From: an uncultured Clostridia bacterium
GTDB taxonomy: Bacteria; Bacillota; Clostridia; Oscillospirales; UBA644
Length of the DNA stretch: 52,802 nt
Direction: 5' to 3'
Assembly: GCA_948443805.1 (NCBI GenBank)
Contig: CAOJUB010000012.1
Coordinates: 1-52,802, forward strand
How positions within the stretch are numbered: the first letter of the stretch is position 1; every line of letters starts with the position of its first letter. A program made the position numbers and the translations under genes. The notes beneath the pieces were generated by a model. It made no database searches, was not told where the DNA came from, and worked only from the letters and a program-made list of their open reading frames with translations. Shown here piece by piece: positions 27,419 through 35,957 of this stretch.

Positions 27419-28528
27419 TTATTCCAGAAAATCCTTCAGCCGCTTGCTCCGGTTCGGATGACGGAGTTTCCGAAGCGCTTTGGCTTCAATCTGCCGGATT
27501 CGTTCCCGGGTCACGCGGAATTCCCTGCCGACCTCTTCCAAAGTTCTGGTCCGGCCGTCGTCCAGGCCGAAACGCAGCCGAAGAACGCGGGCTTCCCGGT
27601 CGGAAAGGGTTTTGAGAACTTCATTAAGCTCTTCCTTTAAAAGCATTTGCGAAGCAACGTCCTGCGGCGCGGGAATATCGTCGTCGGCAATAAAATCACC
27701 GAGATGGCTGTCTTCCTCTTCGCCGACCGGCGCTTCAAAAGATACCGGTTCCTGCGCAACCTTAATAATCTCCCGGACCTTATCAATCGGCATTTGGAGC
27801 TCCGCCGCCAATTCATCGACCTGCGGCTGTCTTCCCAATTCCTGCATCAACGCCTTTTCGGCTTTTGAAAGCCGGTTGATCGTTTCCACCATATGAACGG
27901 GGATACGAATGGTTCTTGCCTGATCGGCGATCGCCCGGGTGATGGCCTGACGAATCCACCAGGTCGCGTAGGTGGAGAATTTATATCCCTTATCAGGGTC
28001 GAATTTTTCAACGGCTTTAATCAAACCCAGGTTTCCCTCCTGAATCAGATCCAAAAACAAAAGCCCCCGGCCGACATACCGCTTGGCAATACTGACGACC
28101 AACCGCAGATTCGCCTCGTTTAAAATCCGTTTCGCCTCCTGATCCCCCTGACCGATCCGTTTTGCCAGCGAGGTTTCTTCTTCAGAAGTCAGCAACGGCA
28201 CACGGCCGATTTCATACAGATACACCTTGACCGGGTCATCAATGATAATCCCTTCCGACTGCAACAACGCTTCGATGTCCTCGGGATCGGTCGGCAGATC
28301 CTCCACTTCCTGCTCGATATCGGCAATCTCGCTCAGCGCAGCTTCGTTGAACGATTCCTCCAGATCGACGCCGTTGGCGCTGAGGTCTTCATAAAATAAA
28401 CTTTTCTGGTTGGGCGTCAGTTCCAGCTTGTCCAGAACATCGCCGACTTCCCGGTAGGTCAAAGAGCCTTTGGCCTTTCCCTTTTCCAACAACTCCCGAA
28501 GAGCCGCCTTTTTCTCATTAATATCCAT
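27419..28528 (-). CDS. sigA: Primary sigma factor SigA (RpoD)
   Basis: Housekeeping sigma factor; recognises the TTGACA/TATAAT promoters that recur in this window. 369 residues. A short region 1.1 ([17 protein letters not shown]) is followed by region 1.2-2 ([49 protein letters not shown]), region 3, and region 4 with the helix-turn-helix [19 protein letters not shown]. Initiation at the ATG at 28528 with AGGGGG 9 nt upstream; an ATG at 28549 is also possible. Its start overlaps the dnaG stop, the usual dnaG-sigA arrangement. Confidence 0.97.
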   Translation of the reverse strand: MDINEKKAALRELLEKGKAKGSLTYREVGDVLDKLELTPNQKSLFYEDLSANGVDLEESFNEAALSEIADIEQEVEDLPTDPEDIEALLQSEGIIIDDPVKVYLYEIGRVPLLTSEEETSLAKRIGQGDQEAKRILNEANLRLVVSIAKRYVGRGLLFLDLIQEGNLGLIKAVEKFDPDKGYKFSTYATWWIRQAITRAIADQARTIRIPVHMVETINRLSKAEKALMQELGRQPQVDELAAELQMPIDKVREIIKVAQEPVSFEAPVGEEEDSHLGDFIADDDIPAPQDVASQMLLKEELNEVLKTLSDREARVLRLRFGLDDGRTRTLEEVGREFRVTRERIRQIEAKALRKLRHPNRSKRLKDFLE

Positions 28529-30347
28529 TCCTGTTTCCCCCTGATTCATGATGATCCTTTTTTTTCTTTTTTAAATCGTTTATCAGCAATTCAAATGTCT
28601 CGTCGCTGTTGTCAAAGGTATTTTTCTGCGCTTTTTTCTTTTTTTCCTCTTTGATTACCGAAATCGACTGTAAAATCCGGACGTTTTCAGCTGAAATTTC
28701 TCGTGCATCCCGTAAAAGCGATGTCATTTTTGACATTTCCTTTTCGTCAATCTTCTGTGACAGCGTCATGATCGGCTCCAGCCCGGGACTTTCCTGAATC
28801 CCGGAACAAAGCGAAAGAAACATCCGGCGGTTAAAATCGGTTACAAAATCTTCCGCCCCCAGATTCTCTAAAATAAACGGCAGCTTTTCCGGAAAACGAA
28901 GAAGCACCGACAGAACCGCCTCTTCATTCTTTGCCGCGCGAAGGTTCTGCGAATACTCGGCGTTCAAATTATTCGGATCTTCCCGGATCGCGGTTTTGAT
29001 TTTCCGCTCTTCTTTCCGTTTCGCCGCATAGCGAACCCGTTTTTGGTATTCCCGAATTTCCGCGTAAATATTTTCCGGACTGACAGAAAACTTTTCCGCC
29101 GTACTTTTGACGAAAATCTCCTGCTCCACACTGTTTGCAATCCCCGCAAGAACCGGAATACATTCCTTCATACATTCCGCCTTTTCGGTGGGGACTTCTA
29201 TATTATATTTCCCGGCGATCTCTTCTATGCGGTATTCCACACTGTCGGAAGAACGTTCCAGCATCCGGCGGAACGCATCGCGACCCTCGGTTTTCAGAAT
29301 TTCATCCGGATCCTTGCCGCCGTGCAGCGATAAAACCCGGACCTTGATCCCCGCCGCAGGAAGAATGGAAAGCGCTTTGTTGGTCGCCCGTTTCCCCGCT
29401 TCGTCATTATCATAGCAGGTCACCGCCTTTTCCCGGTACCGCTTCATCAAATCCGCCTGCTCTTTGGTCAGCGCCGTTCCAAGGCAGGCCACCGCGTTTG
29501 AAAATCCTGCCTGATGCAGAGACAGCACGTCCATATAGCCTTCACACAAGATAAAAAAATCTTCTGACGAAGCCTTGGCAAAATTCATCGCATATAAATT
29601 GGAACCTTTGGAAAAGACAAGGGTTTCCGCCGTGTTCATATATTTGCTCGGCTCTTTCGGATCCAGCGCCCGGCCACCGAAAGCGATGATATTGCCGCGC
29701 AAATCAAAAATCGGAAACATCAGGCGATTCCGGAATTTATCATAGGTATGCGGCTTGTCCTGGCTGTCCCGGGATTTATATGAAGCCGTAACCAGCCCAG
29801 AATCTCGGATTTCATCCTCGGTATATCCCTGAAAAAGAAGATGCTTTTTCAGGCTGTCCCAACTGTCGGGCGCATATCCCAACCCAAAACGGACAGCCGA
29901 CTGCGGCGTAATCTGCCGTTTTTTCATATACTCTCTCGCAGCCGCGCCCTGCGGCCCCTGCAGACAATCAAAGAAAAAACGAGCCGCCGTCTTGTTCATT
30001 TCTAAAATCCGCTTCCTCAGAAGCGAAAGGCGGTTATCATATTCTCCGGCCTGCGGCACTTTCATCCCCGCCTGCTCCGCCAGCAGCGAAACCGCGTCCA
30101 CATAGGAAAGATTTTCTTTCTGCTGGATAAAATTGATCACATCGCCGCCGATATGGCAGCCGAAGCAATAAAAATACTGCTCCGCGGTATTAATATGAAA
30201 CGAAGGCGTTTTCTCATTATGAAACGGACAAAGGCCCACGAAATTCGATCCCCGCTGTTTCAGATCCACATAGCGGGAAATGACCTTTTCAATATCGCAG
30301 CGTTTCCGAAGCTCCGCAAGAAAATCATCGCTGAACCGATACGCCAT
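28518..30347 (-). CDS. dnaG: DNA primase DnaG
   Basis: Makes RNA primers at the replication fork. 609 residues: an N-terminal zinc finger ([11 protein letters not shown] then YCFGC), the catalytic core with [14 protein letters not shown], a TOPRIM domain ([21 protein letters not shown]), and a helicase-binding C-terminal region ending in a Lys-rich tail. The ATG at 30347 ([10 protein letters not shown]) has AGGAGAGG upstream; the longer frame is not supported. First gene of a - strand run, divergent from tRNA-Leu. I see no clear promoter in the 160 bp before it. Confidence 0.97.
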   Translation of the reverse strand: MAYRFSDDFLAELRKRCDIEKVISRYVDLKQRGSNFVGLCPFHNEKTPSFHINTAEQYFYCFGCHIGGDVINFIQQKENLSYVDAVSLLAEQAGMKVPQAGEYDNRLSLLRKRILEMNKTAARFFFDCLQGPQGAAAREYMKKRQITPQSAVRFGLGYAPDSWDSLKKHLLFQGYTEDEIRDSGLVTASYKSRDSQDKPHTYDKFRNRLMFPIFDLRGNIIAFGGRALDPKEPSKYMNTAETLVFSKGSNLYAMNFAKASSEDFFILCEGYMDVLSLHQAGFSNAVACLGTALTKEQADLMKRYREKAVTCYDNDEAGKRATNKALSILPAAGIKVRVLSLHGGKDPDEILKTEGRDAFRRMLERSSDSVEYRIEEIAGKYNIEVPTEKAECMKECIPVLAGIANSVEQEIFVKSTAEKFSVSPENIYAEIREYQKRVRYAAKRKEERKIKTAIREDPNNLNAEYSQNLRAAKNEEAVLSVLLRFPEKLPFILENLGAEDFVTDFNRRMFLSLCSGIQESPGLEPIMTLSQKIDEKEMSKMTSLLRDAREISAENVRILQSISVIKEEKKKKAQKNTFDNSDETFELLINDLKKKKKDHHESGGNRNGY

Positions 30348-30510
30348 ACCTCTCTCCTTTCCGGACGGCCGCTGCCGGAAAAACACCAAGCAGCCTTTCC
30401 TTTTTATCTTTCTATATAACCATTACGCAAACTTTTTTTATTTTCCTTTCTTCCGGAAAAGAATTTGGAAATCAGAATCAAATAATTCAAAATATTTTCA
30501 CATAATCCTC

Positions 30511-30539
30511 TTGCAAATTGTTTTTGCATGTGCTATAAT
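30511..30539 (+). promoter_or_regulatory. Sigma-A promoter of tRNA-Leu
   Basis: TTGCAA (30511-30516), a 17-bp spacer, and a perfect TATAAT (30534-30539), about 100 bp upstream of the tRNA. Confidence 0.82.
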
Positions 30540-30640
30540 ATAAAAGCAATTTGAAAAAGCTTTCATCGCGGCCCGTTTTATTTAGGTGAAACCGGTTGAT
30601 TGCATGATTTTTCCAAATTCATGCAGGAAAGTTTATATTT

Positions 30641-30727
30641 GCGGGTATGGCGGAATCGGCAGACGCGCTAGATTCAGGTTCTAGTCGGAGCAATCCGGTG
30701 GAGGTTCAAGTCCTCTTACCCGCACCA
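30641..30727 (+). tRNA. tRNA-Leu, anticodon CAG
   Basis: An 87-nt class II tRNA with the encoded CCA end. Acceptor GCGGGTA pairs with TACCCGC, the anticodon stem is CTAGA/TCTAG around TTCAGGT, giving anticodon CAG (reads CUG). A long variable arm (CGGAGCAATCCGG) confirms a type II tRNA. Confidence 0.97.
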
Positions 30728-30734
30728 TGAAAAA

Positions 30735-30760
30735 GGCCGCTTTTTTAAGCGGTCTTTTTT
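30735..30760 (+). terminator. Terminator of tRNA-Leu
   Basis: GGCCGCTT pairs with AAGCGGTC around TTTT, followed by TTTTTT. Confidence 0.88.
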
Positions 30761-30838
30761 CTGCAAAAAAGCAAAGAAAAAGTACCGGTGATGGATGCCG
30801 GCCGCTTTATCAGCAATAAAAAATAAAGGAGACGAATT

Positions 30839-31393
30839 ATGGAAAACGTACAGACAGTGCCTGCACAGGCAGCAGAACAGACAACCTCAATCAATGCACC
30901 GAGTCTTCATTCGGCAGTTTGTCCGCATTGCCAGAAGAATGATTTTGTCGTGCTGGGAACAAAAGGCGCGAAAGGCGCGGCCATCGGCGTAGGAATGGCT
31001 TTCGGCGCGATCGGGAATCTGGTTGCCGATTCCATGAACAAAGACGATGCCACCATCAAACCTCTGCGCTGCCAATGCAACGCCTGCCGGAAAAAATTTG
31101 AAATTCTCCCTCTCAAAGCAACCCCTGAAGAAATTCTGGAAACGCCCTGCACGGTAAACTTTACACGGCTTTCCAGCTTCGTCGGCATGGCAGTCGCACA
31201 GCATGTCTGGCTCAACGGCGTAAAAGTCGGAACGGTAGGAAACGGAAAATCGATATCCTTCCCCGTCCATACCAAATACAATACCCTGTTTGTCACCGAC
31301 CAATACGGCGTTGCTTTCAAAGGGAACTACAAATTTGAAGCGGTCAGCGGCGGAACGGTTGACGTCCGTTTCAAGAAAAAATTTTTACAGTAA
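30839..31393 (+). CDS. Zinc-ribbon protein with a C-terminal beta domain
   Basis: 184 residues, no family recognised. Residues 1-25 are a polar Ala/Thr/Gln-rich lead. CPHC near residue 28 and CQCNAC near residue 79 look like the two halves of a zinc ribbon, split by a Gly/Ala hydrophobic stretch (GAKGAAIGVGMAFGAIG) that could insert in or lie on a membrane. The C-terminal half (VWLNGVKVGTVGNGKSISF) resembles small beta domains of the PEGA or DUF2846 type, with a repeated hydrophobic-Gly pattern. AAAGGAGA is well placed. Stands alone on + after the tRNA. Function unknown. Confidence 0.75.
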   Translation: MENVQTVPAQAAEQTTSINAPSLHSAVCPHCQKNDFVVLGTKGAKGAAIGVGMAFGAIGNLVADSMNKDDATIKPLRCQCNACRKKFEILPLKATPEEILETPCTVNFTRLSSFVGMAVAQHVWLNGVKVGTVGNGKSISFPVHTKYNTLFVTDQYGVAFKGNYKFEAVSGGTVDVRFKKKFLQ

Positions 31394-31493
31394 CAACAAA
31401 AGGCACGAAAAAAATCAAATATCTCATGTAAACATCAGATATCCAGTCAGAAACACCTGAAATGATATGCTGAAGTGCAGGATAAGGGATTTT

Positions 31494-31528
31494 AAACAGG
31501 TGGTTAGAAGTTAACTGACCACCTGTTT
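31494..31528 (+). terminator. Long hairpin after the zinc-ribbon gene
   Basis: AAACAGGTGGT and ACCACCTGTTT form a perfect 11-bp stem around a 13-nt loop, followed by ATTATAA and no strong T-run. It may terminate the gene ending at 31393 or belong to the hairpin-rich noncoding stretch. Confidence 0.5.
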
Positions 31529-31529
31529 A

Positions 31530-31838
31530 TTATAATTCTCTAATTTATATAGAATGTTTTAATGTGTTTTGAAGTGGCTGCCGTTTGTGCAGAGGAGCTT
31601 TTTCGTCTAAATGCATTCACTGGGCCGGTATGGGGATACCGGATATCTGTATAATATCCATTACCCGATAAACCCCGAAAACTTTCATGGGAAATCCCAC
31701 GATTGGATTGCAACATTACAAAAGAAAAGAGATATGGGCGAATATTAAACCGCTTGGGAATTATATCCCAGTTTAACGCCCTTGCGGACACCGTCCGGAA
31801 ATAATATGGCAGATTCCCGGCTTTCTGAAAAAAATAAC
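31530..31838. other. Noncoding hairpin-rich region between the zinc-ribbon and MATE genes
   Basis: No convincing gene in 309 bp. Several perfect palindromes stand out: CCGGTAT/ATACCGG at 31625-31642; a three-step nested stem at 31736-31781 (GGGCG, TAAAC and TGGGA pairing with TCCCA, GTTTA and CGCCC); and CGGAC/GTCCG just after it. The terminator at 31841 closes the region. A structured RNA or a small repeat element is possible. I recognise no known RNA family here. Confidence 0.45.
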
Positions 31839-31840
31839 AA

Positions 31841-31875
31841 AACGGGGCAGCAATCAAAACGCTGTCCCGTTTTTT
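31841..31875. terminator. Bidirectional terminator downstream of the MATE gene
   Basis: AACGGGGCAGC pairs with GCTGTCCCGTT (one G-T pair) around a 9-nt loop, with TTTT following on + and TTGTTATTTTTTT on -. It terminates the - strand MATE gene and possibly a + transcript across 31530-31838. Confidence 0.82.
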
Positions 31876-31925
31876 CTCTTTGTTAAATTTCATCTATTTT
31901 TACCGGCGCTGAATTCTCCTTATCG

Positions 31926-33278
31926 TCAGCTCGGATTCTTCTGTTTTTCACCCTGCTTTTGATTCCATACGCCCGTCCGGAAAAAAAGAAGCGAAAGAAT
32001 CGCGGCAACAATCCAACCAACCGGCCAGGCAGACCAGATTCCGGCCGTACCGAAAAATCCGGAAAGAATTTTTGCCAAAATCACCCGGAGAAACAAATCG
32101 GCAAAAGTACCGATCATAAATCGGGTCATCATCCCCGCCCCCCGAAGAATTCCGTCGGCGACAAGCTTTGCGGCAAGAACAAAATAAAACGGAGAAATAA
32201 TCCGAAGAAACAAAACGCCGGTTTGAAGCGCCTCCCCTTCGGCGCGGTTCAGAAAAAGAAGAACCAGCGGTTTCCCCGCAAAGAAATATAGAAGCGCAAT
32301 CGGCAGCGTAATCAAAAAAATCAATTTCAGGCCGGCCCAGAAACCGCGCCGGATCCGTTCCGGCTTTTTCGCGCCGAGATTCTGCGCCGTGTAATTGGAA
32401 ATCCCGTTGCCAAGCGTGGTAAAAGAAGTCGTAACCAGATTATTCAGTTTCACGGCGGCGGAATAGCCCGCCATCACACCGGAACCGAAGGTATTGATTA
32501 CCCCCTGGATCAAGATATTGCCCACCGAAATAAAGCTCTGCTGCAAAATACTCGGAACAGCGACAATTGCAATCTTTCCCAACAGCGAAAACGAAAAATA
32601 CGCCGGTTTTTCTCCCGGAGCGACCTTTGACAGCCGGCGGAACAGGACAAACAGCGCAGCCAGACAACTAACGCCCTGGCAAAGAAAGGTGGCCCAGGCA
32701 ACGCCGGCAACGCCCATTTGGAATGCGGTGACAAAAAGAATATCCATACCGATATTGGAAACCGAAGAAATTGCCAGGAAAACAAACGGCGTTTTCGAAT
32801 CTCCCATTGCCGAAAAAATTCCGGTAGCAACGTTATAATAGAAAACAAACGGAAGCCCGAGGACATAAATATCCAGATACAGCGCCGAATCGGCAAAGAC
32901 ATTTTCCGGGGTATGAATCAGTTCCAGAAGCCGGCCGCCGAGCAGCCCGCCGGTGGTCATCAGCAGCAGACAAAGTCCGCCGCAGGCAATCAGCGTGGTA
33001 TATACAGCGGTTTTCATCTCCCGAAACCGCTTTGCGCCAAAAAGATTTGAAACAACGACTGAACAGCCGATGTTGCAGCCAAAGGCAAACGCAAGAAAAA
33101 TCAAAGTGATTTCATAGCTGTTGCCCACAGCCGCCAGTGCGTTTTCCCCGATCCACTTCCCGGCGACAAAACTGTCGGCGATATTATACAGCTGCTGAAA
33201 AAGTACGCTGCCGAACAGCGGCAGACAAAACTGCCAAAGCACCCGTTCCGGATTTCCGGAAGTCAAATCCCGATTCAT
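31926..33278 (-). CDS. MATE family efflux transporter
   Basis: Cation-coupled multidrug/toxin exporter of the NorM/DinF superfamily in the cytoplasmic membrane. 450 residues and about 12 hydrophobic helices in two pseudo-symmetric halves. Recognisable: the N-terminal LTSGNPERVLWQFCLPLFGS, LYNIADSFVAGKWIGENALAAVG, and AAVKLNNLVTTSFTTLGNGISNYTAQNLGA in the second half. Substrate unknown. AGAGGAAA lies before the ATG. It has its own promoter (33422-33450) and an unusual 5' leader of about 135 nt made of five consecutive hairpins. Confidence 0.93.
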   Translation of the reverse strand: MNRDLTSGNPERVLWQFCLPLFGSVLFQQLYNIADSFVAGKWIGENALAAVGNSYEITLIFLAFAFGCNIGCSVVVSNLFGAKRFREMKTAVYTTLIACGGLCLLLMTTGGLLGGRLLELIHTPENVFADSALYLDIYVLGLPFVFYYNVATGIFSAMGDSKTPFVFLAISSVSNIGMDILFVTAFQMGVAGVAWATFLCQGVSCLAALFVLFRRLSKVAPGEKPAYFSFSLLGKIAIVAVPSILQQSFISVGNILIQGVINTFGSGVMAGYSAAVKLNNLVTTSFTTLGNGISNYTAQNLGAKKPERIRRGFWAGLKLIFLITLPIALLYFFAGKPLVLLFLNRAEGEALQTGVLFLRIISPFYFVLAAKLVADGILRGAGMMTRFMIGTFADLFLRVILAKILSGFFGTAGIWSAWPVGWIVAAILSLLFFRTGVWNQKQGEKQKNPS

Positions 33279-33310
33279 TTTTTCCTCTTCTTTCTTCTTA
33301 TATCATGGAG

Positions 33311-33413
33311 CAAAAAGACTTGCTTGCAAGGGCATTTTTGCGATGTGATTCAATATCGCAGCCGTGCTCTGCACGGAGTGGCAAAGCCACAAAGTCTTGC
33401 TATGCAAGGCTTT
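33311..33413 (-). repeat. Array of five consecutive short hairpins in the MATE gene leader
   Basis: In + coordinates: GCAAAAA...TTTTTGC enclosing CTTG...CAAG (33311-33341); GCGAT...ATCGC; CCGTGC-TCT-GCACGG; GTGGC-AAA-GCCAC; and AAAGTCTTGC-TAT-GCAAGGCTTT. The last three have 3-nt loops and near-perfect stems and follow each other almost without gaps. The whole array lies in the predicted 5' untranslated leader of the MATE gene. It may be a cis-regulatory RNA or a palindromic repeat element. Confidence 0.7.
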
Positions 33414-33421
33414 CTGCGTAT

Positions 33422-33450
33422 ATTATACCACATTTTTCCTCATATGTAAA
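33422..33450 (-). promoter_or_regulatory. Sigma-A promoter of the MATE gene
   Basis: On the - strand TTTACA (33445-33450), a 17-bp spacer, and a perfect TATAAT (33422-33427). A transcript from here would begin just before the hairpin array. Confidence 0.75.
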
Positions 33451-33593
33451 ATATCAAAAACATATATTGATATCATGTAAGCAGCATATCGCGTTCTTCC
33501 ATAAAGCGCAGAATTCTCCGGTTTTTGCACCGTTTCAGCCCGATTTCGATAGGATGCCAAAACAAAAAACCAAAAAAATTCATTCTTTTTTCA

Positions 33594-33622
33594 TTGACAC
33601 AGAAGAAAAACTGCGCTATAAT
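33594..33622 (+). promoter_or_regulatory. Sigma-A promoter of the marR-ABC exporter operon
   Basis: Perfect TTGACA (33594-33599), a 17-bp spacer, and perfect TATAAT (33617-33622). Followed directly by a palindromic operator. Confidence 0.93.
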
Positions 33623-33623
33623 T

Positions 33624-33634
33624 TAACCAGGTTA
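33624..33634. promoter_or_regulatory. MarR operator copy 1 (TAACCAGGTTA)
   Basis: Perfect 11-bp palindrome TAACC-A-GGTTA, starting 2 bp after the -10 box and covering the expected transcription start. The identical sequence recurs at 34151 in front of the ABC exporter genes. This fits autorepression by the MarR protein encoded next. Confidence 0.8.
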
Positions 33635-33663
33635 GATAATTTCAGACCAAAGGGATGACCAAG

Positions 33664-34098
33664 ATGGCAACGGAAAAACAGATTGACGAAATTTTGGCAC
33701 GGCTAAAAGAAATCCATCCGGCAAGAACCTTTAAAGAGGTCGATGAAATCAATGCCGGGATCGGCGCGGTTCTCTGCCTTCTTTACGAATCCTCCGGCCT
33801 TCTCACTGCCGGAAAAATCAGCGATTTTATGAAGGTCAGCACTGCAAGAGTAACCGTCCTGCTAAAAAAAATGACGGCCAAGGGTCTGATTACCAGAGAA
33901 AATGATGCGGCCGATTCCCGGATTACAATCGTCCGCCTTTCCGCTTCCGGAAAAGCCATGATCGACAAGATCAACCGGGAAATGAGGAAAAAAACCGAAA
34001 AAGTGATTGATACCATCGGCATGGATAAAATGAGGGAATTTATTTCTCTTTCCGAGCAAATCCAGTCCATCATGGGAAAACCGGAGAAAAAATTTTGA
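33664..34098 (+). CDS. MarR family transcriptional repressor
   Basis: 144-residue winged-helix regulator. GKISDFMKVSTARVTVLLKK is the recognition helix region, GLITRENDAADSRITIVRLS the wing with the DxR element, and long helices at both ends form the dimer interface. The ATG at 33664 has AAAGGG 9 nt upstream; an ATG at 33655 overlaps that site. Its position between two copies of TAACCAGGTTA, and before two ABC half-exporters, indicates an exporter operon induced when a ligand releases this repressor. Ligand unknown. Confidence 0.92.
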   Translation: MATEKQIDEILARLKEIHPARTFKEVDEINAGIGAVLCLLYESSGLLTAGKISDFMKVSTARVTVLLKKMTAKGLITRENDAADSRITIVRLSASGKAMIDKINREMRKKTEKVIDTIGMDKMREFISLSEQIQSIMGKPEKKF

Positions 34099-34107
34099 TA
34101 TTTCAGG

Positions 34108-34134
34108 AAAAAGCAGACACCACCGCTGCTTTTT
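34108..34134 (+). terminator. Intercistronic terminator between marR and the ABC genes
   Basis: AAAAAGCAG pairs with CTGCTTTTT around an 8-9 nt loop, ending in a T-run (CTTTTTCTTTT). It would limit read-through from marR into the exporter genes. Confidence 0.7.
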
Positions 34135-34150
34135 CTTTTCCTCTATTACC

Positions 34151-34161
34151 TAACCAGGTTA
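34151..34161. promoter_or_regulatory. MarR operator copy 2 (TAACCAGGTTA)
   Basis: Identical to the palindrome at 33624, 36 bp before the start of the first ABC gene. A promoter with it is not obvious. Confidence 0.75.
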
Positions 34162-34196
34162 ACAATTTATGAACAATTTGTAAAGGAGTCTGAACA

Positions 34197-35957
34197 ATGC
34201 TGAAACTTTTCAAAAACTTTCAAAAACAGGAATGGCTTCTGGCCGTTGTTTCGATTGCATTGATCGTAACACAGGTATGGCTTGATCTGACAATGCCTGA
34301 TTACATGTATGAAATAACCACGCTGGTGCAGACCGAAGGCAGCGAAATGGGCGAAATACTGCTTGCCGGAGGAAAAATGCTGCTCTGCGCACTGGGCAGT
34401 CTGTGCGCTTCCGCCGTTACCGCCATCTGCGCGGCAAGGATTGCATCCAATTTCGGCGCGGCGCTGCGCAGCCGGCTATTCCGGAAAGTACAGTCGTTTT
34501 CTATGGAAGAAATCGGCCGTTTTTCAACTGCAAGCCTGATTACCCGTTCAACAAACGATGTTACACAGGTACAGATGCTCATTGTAATGGGGCTTCAAAT
34601 GCTGATTAAAGCGCCGATTATGGCCGTGTGGGCGATCTGCAAAATTTCCGGAAAAGAATGGCAGTGGACGCTTTCAACAGCCGCGGCCGTTGCCTTTCTG
34701 CTTCTGGTTGTCGGCGTCTGCGTCCTGCTGGCCATGCCAAAATTCAAAAAACTGCAAAAACTGACCGACGATATCAACCGGGTAACCCGGGAAAACCTGA
34801 ACGGGCTGCGTGTTGTACGCGCCTATAACGCAGAATCCTATCAGGAGGAAAAATTTAACCGGGCAAACGCTGCGCTGACCGGAACACATCTGTTCGCCAT
34901 GCGGACCATGTCGTTTTTAATGCCCAGTATTCAGCTTGTTATGAGCGGCCTGTCTCTTGCCGTCTACTGGATCGGCGCTATCTTGATTAATGAAACAGGG
35001 CTAACGGAAAAAATCGCGCTGTTTTCCGATATGATGGTCTTTTCCCAATATGCGGTGCAGGTTGTCATGTCGTTTATGATGCTGGTTATGATCTTTATTA
35101 TGCTGCCCCGCGCCTCGGTTTCCGCCAAACGAATTGGAGAAGTGCTGGAAACAACGCCCGCTATCTGCAACGGTTCCCGCACAGAGGGACAGCCGGGAAA
35201 AACAGGGACGGTTGAATTCCGCAACGTCTCGTTCCGTTATCCGGATGCGGAAGAAAACGTCCTCAATCATATCACGTTCACCGCAGAAAAAGGCGAAACC
35301 GTTGCCCTGATCGGCTCAACCGGATGCGGCAAAAGCACGGTTGTCAATCTTATTCCCCGCTTTTATGATGCAACCGAAGGAGAAATTCTGATTGACGGCG
35401 TAAATATCCGGGAATATGACCAGCACGCGCTTCGGAATAAAATCGGCTATGTTTCACAAAAGGCAATTCTTTTCAAGGGAACCATCCGCTCCAACATCGC
35501 ATACGGAGACAACGGAACCGACCATACAGCGCTGGAAGCGCAGGTAGAAGACGCGGTGGCAACCGCGAAAGCGGAAGAATTTGTCAAACAGATCGGCAAC
35601 ACCTACGACGGCTATGTGGCGCAGGGAGGTTCCAATTTTTCCGGCGGACAGAAACAGCGTCTTTCCATCGCCCGCGCCATTGCCAGAAAACCGGAAATTT
35701 TTATTTTCGATGATTCGTTTTCCGCGCTGGATTATAAAACCGACCGCGAACTAAGGGCAACGCTGGATCAAAAATGCGCAGACGCCACCCGCTTTATTGT
35801 TGCCCAGCGTATCGGCACAATCCGCGACGCCGATAAAATCATCGTACTGGACGAAGGACAAATCGTCGGTATGGGAAAACACGAACACCTTATGCAGACC
35901 TGCAGCGTTTACCAGCAGATCGCCCTGTCACAACTTTCAAAGGAGGAACTTGCCTGA
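34197..35957 (+). CDS. ABC exporter half-transporter with a degenerate catalytic site
   Basis: 586 residues: an N-terminal six-helix permease domain (about 1-320), then an ATPase domain with Walker A GSTGCGKST, signature NFSGGQKQRLS, and Walker B IFIFDDSFSALD. The Walker B catalytic Glu is Asp, as in the degenerate-site partner of heterodimeric type IV exporters such as BmrC/BmrD and TM287/288. AAAGGAG precedes the ATG. The stop overlaps the start of the second half-transporter. Likely exports drugs, lipids or peptides under control of the MarR repressor; the substrate is not readable. Confidence 0.93.
   Translation: MLKLFKNFQKQEWLLAVVSIALIVTQVWLDLTMPDYMYEITTLVQTEGSEMGEILLAGGKMLLCALGSLCASAVTAICAARIASNFGAALRSRLFRKVQSFSMEEIGRFSTASLITRSTNDVTQVQMLIVMGLQMLIKAPIMAVWAICKISGKEWQWTLSTAAAVAFLLLVVGVCVLLAMPKFKKLQKLTDDINRVTRENLNGLRVVRAYNAESYQEEKFNRANAALTGTHLFAMRTMSFLMPSIQLVMSGLSLAVYWIGAILINETGLTEKIALFSDMMVFSQYAVQVVMSFMMLVMIFIMLPRASVSAKRIGEVLETTPAICNGSRTEGQPGKTGTVEFRNVSFRYPDAEENVLNHITFTAEKGETVALIGSTGCGKSTVVNLIPRFYDATEGEILIDGVNIREYDQHALRNKIGYVSQKAILFKGTIRSNIAYGDNGTDHTALEAQVEDAVATAKAEEFVKQIGNTYDGYVAQGGSNFSGGQKQRLSIARAIARKPEIFIFDDSFSALDYKTDRELRATLDQKCADATRFIVAQRIGTIRDADKIIVLDEGQIVGMGKHEHLMQTCSVYQQIALSQLSKEELA

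Noticed and set aside
31540-31893. 117-codon frame on the - strand in the hairpin-rich region
   Set aside because: It spans the palindromes and a terminator, has no ribosome binding site and no recognisable pattern; probably spurious.
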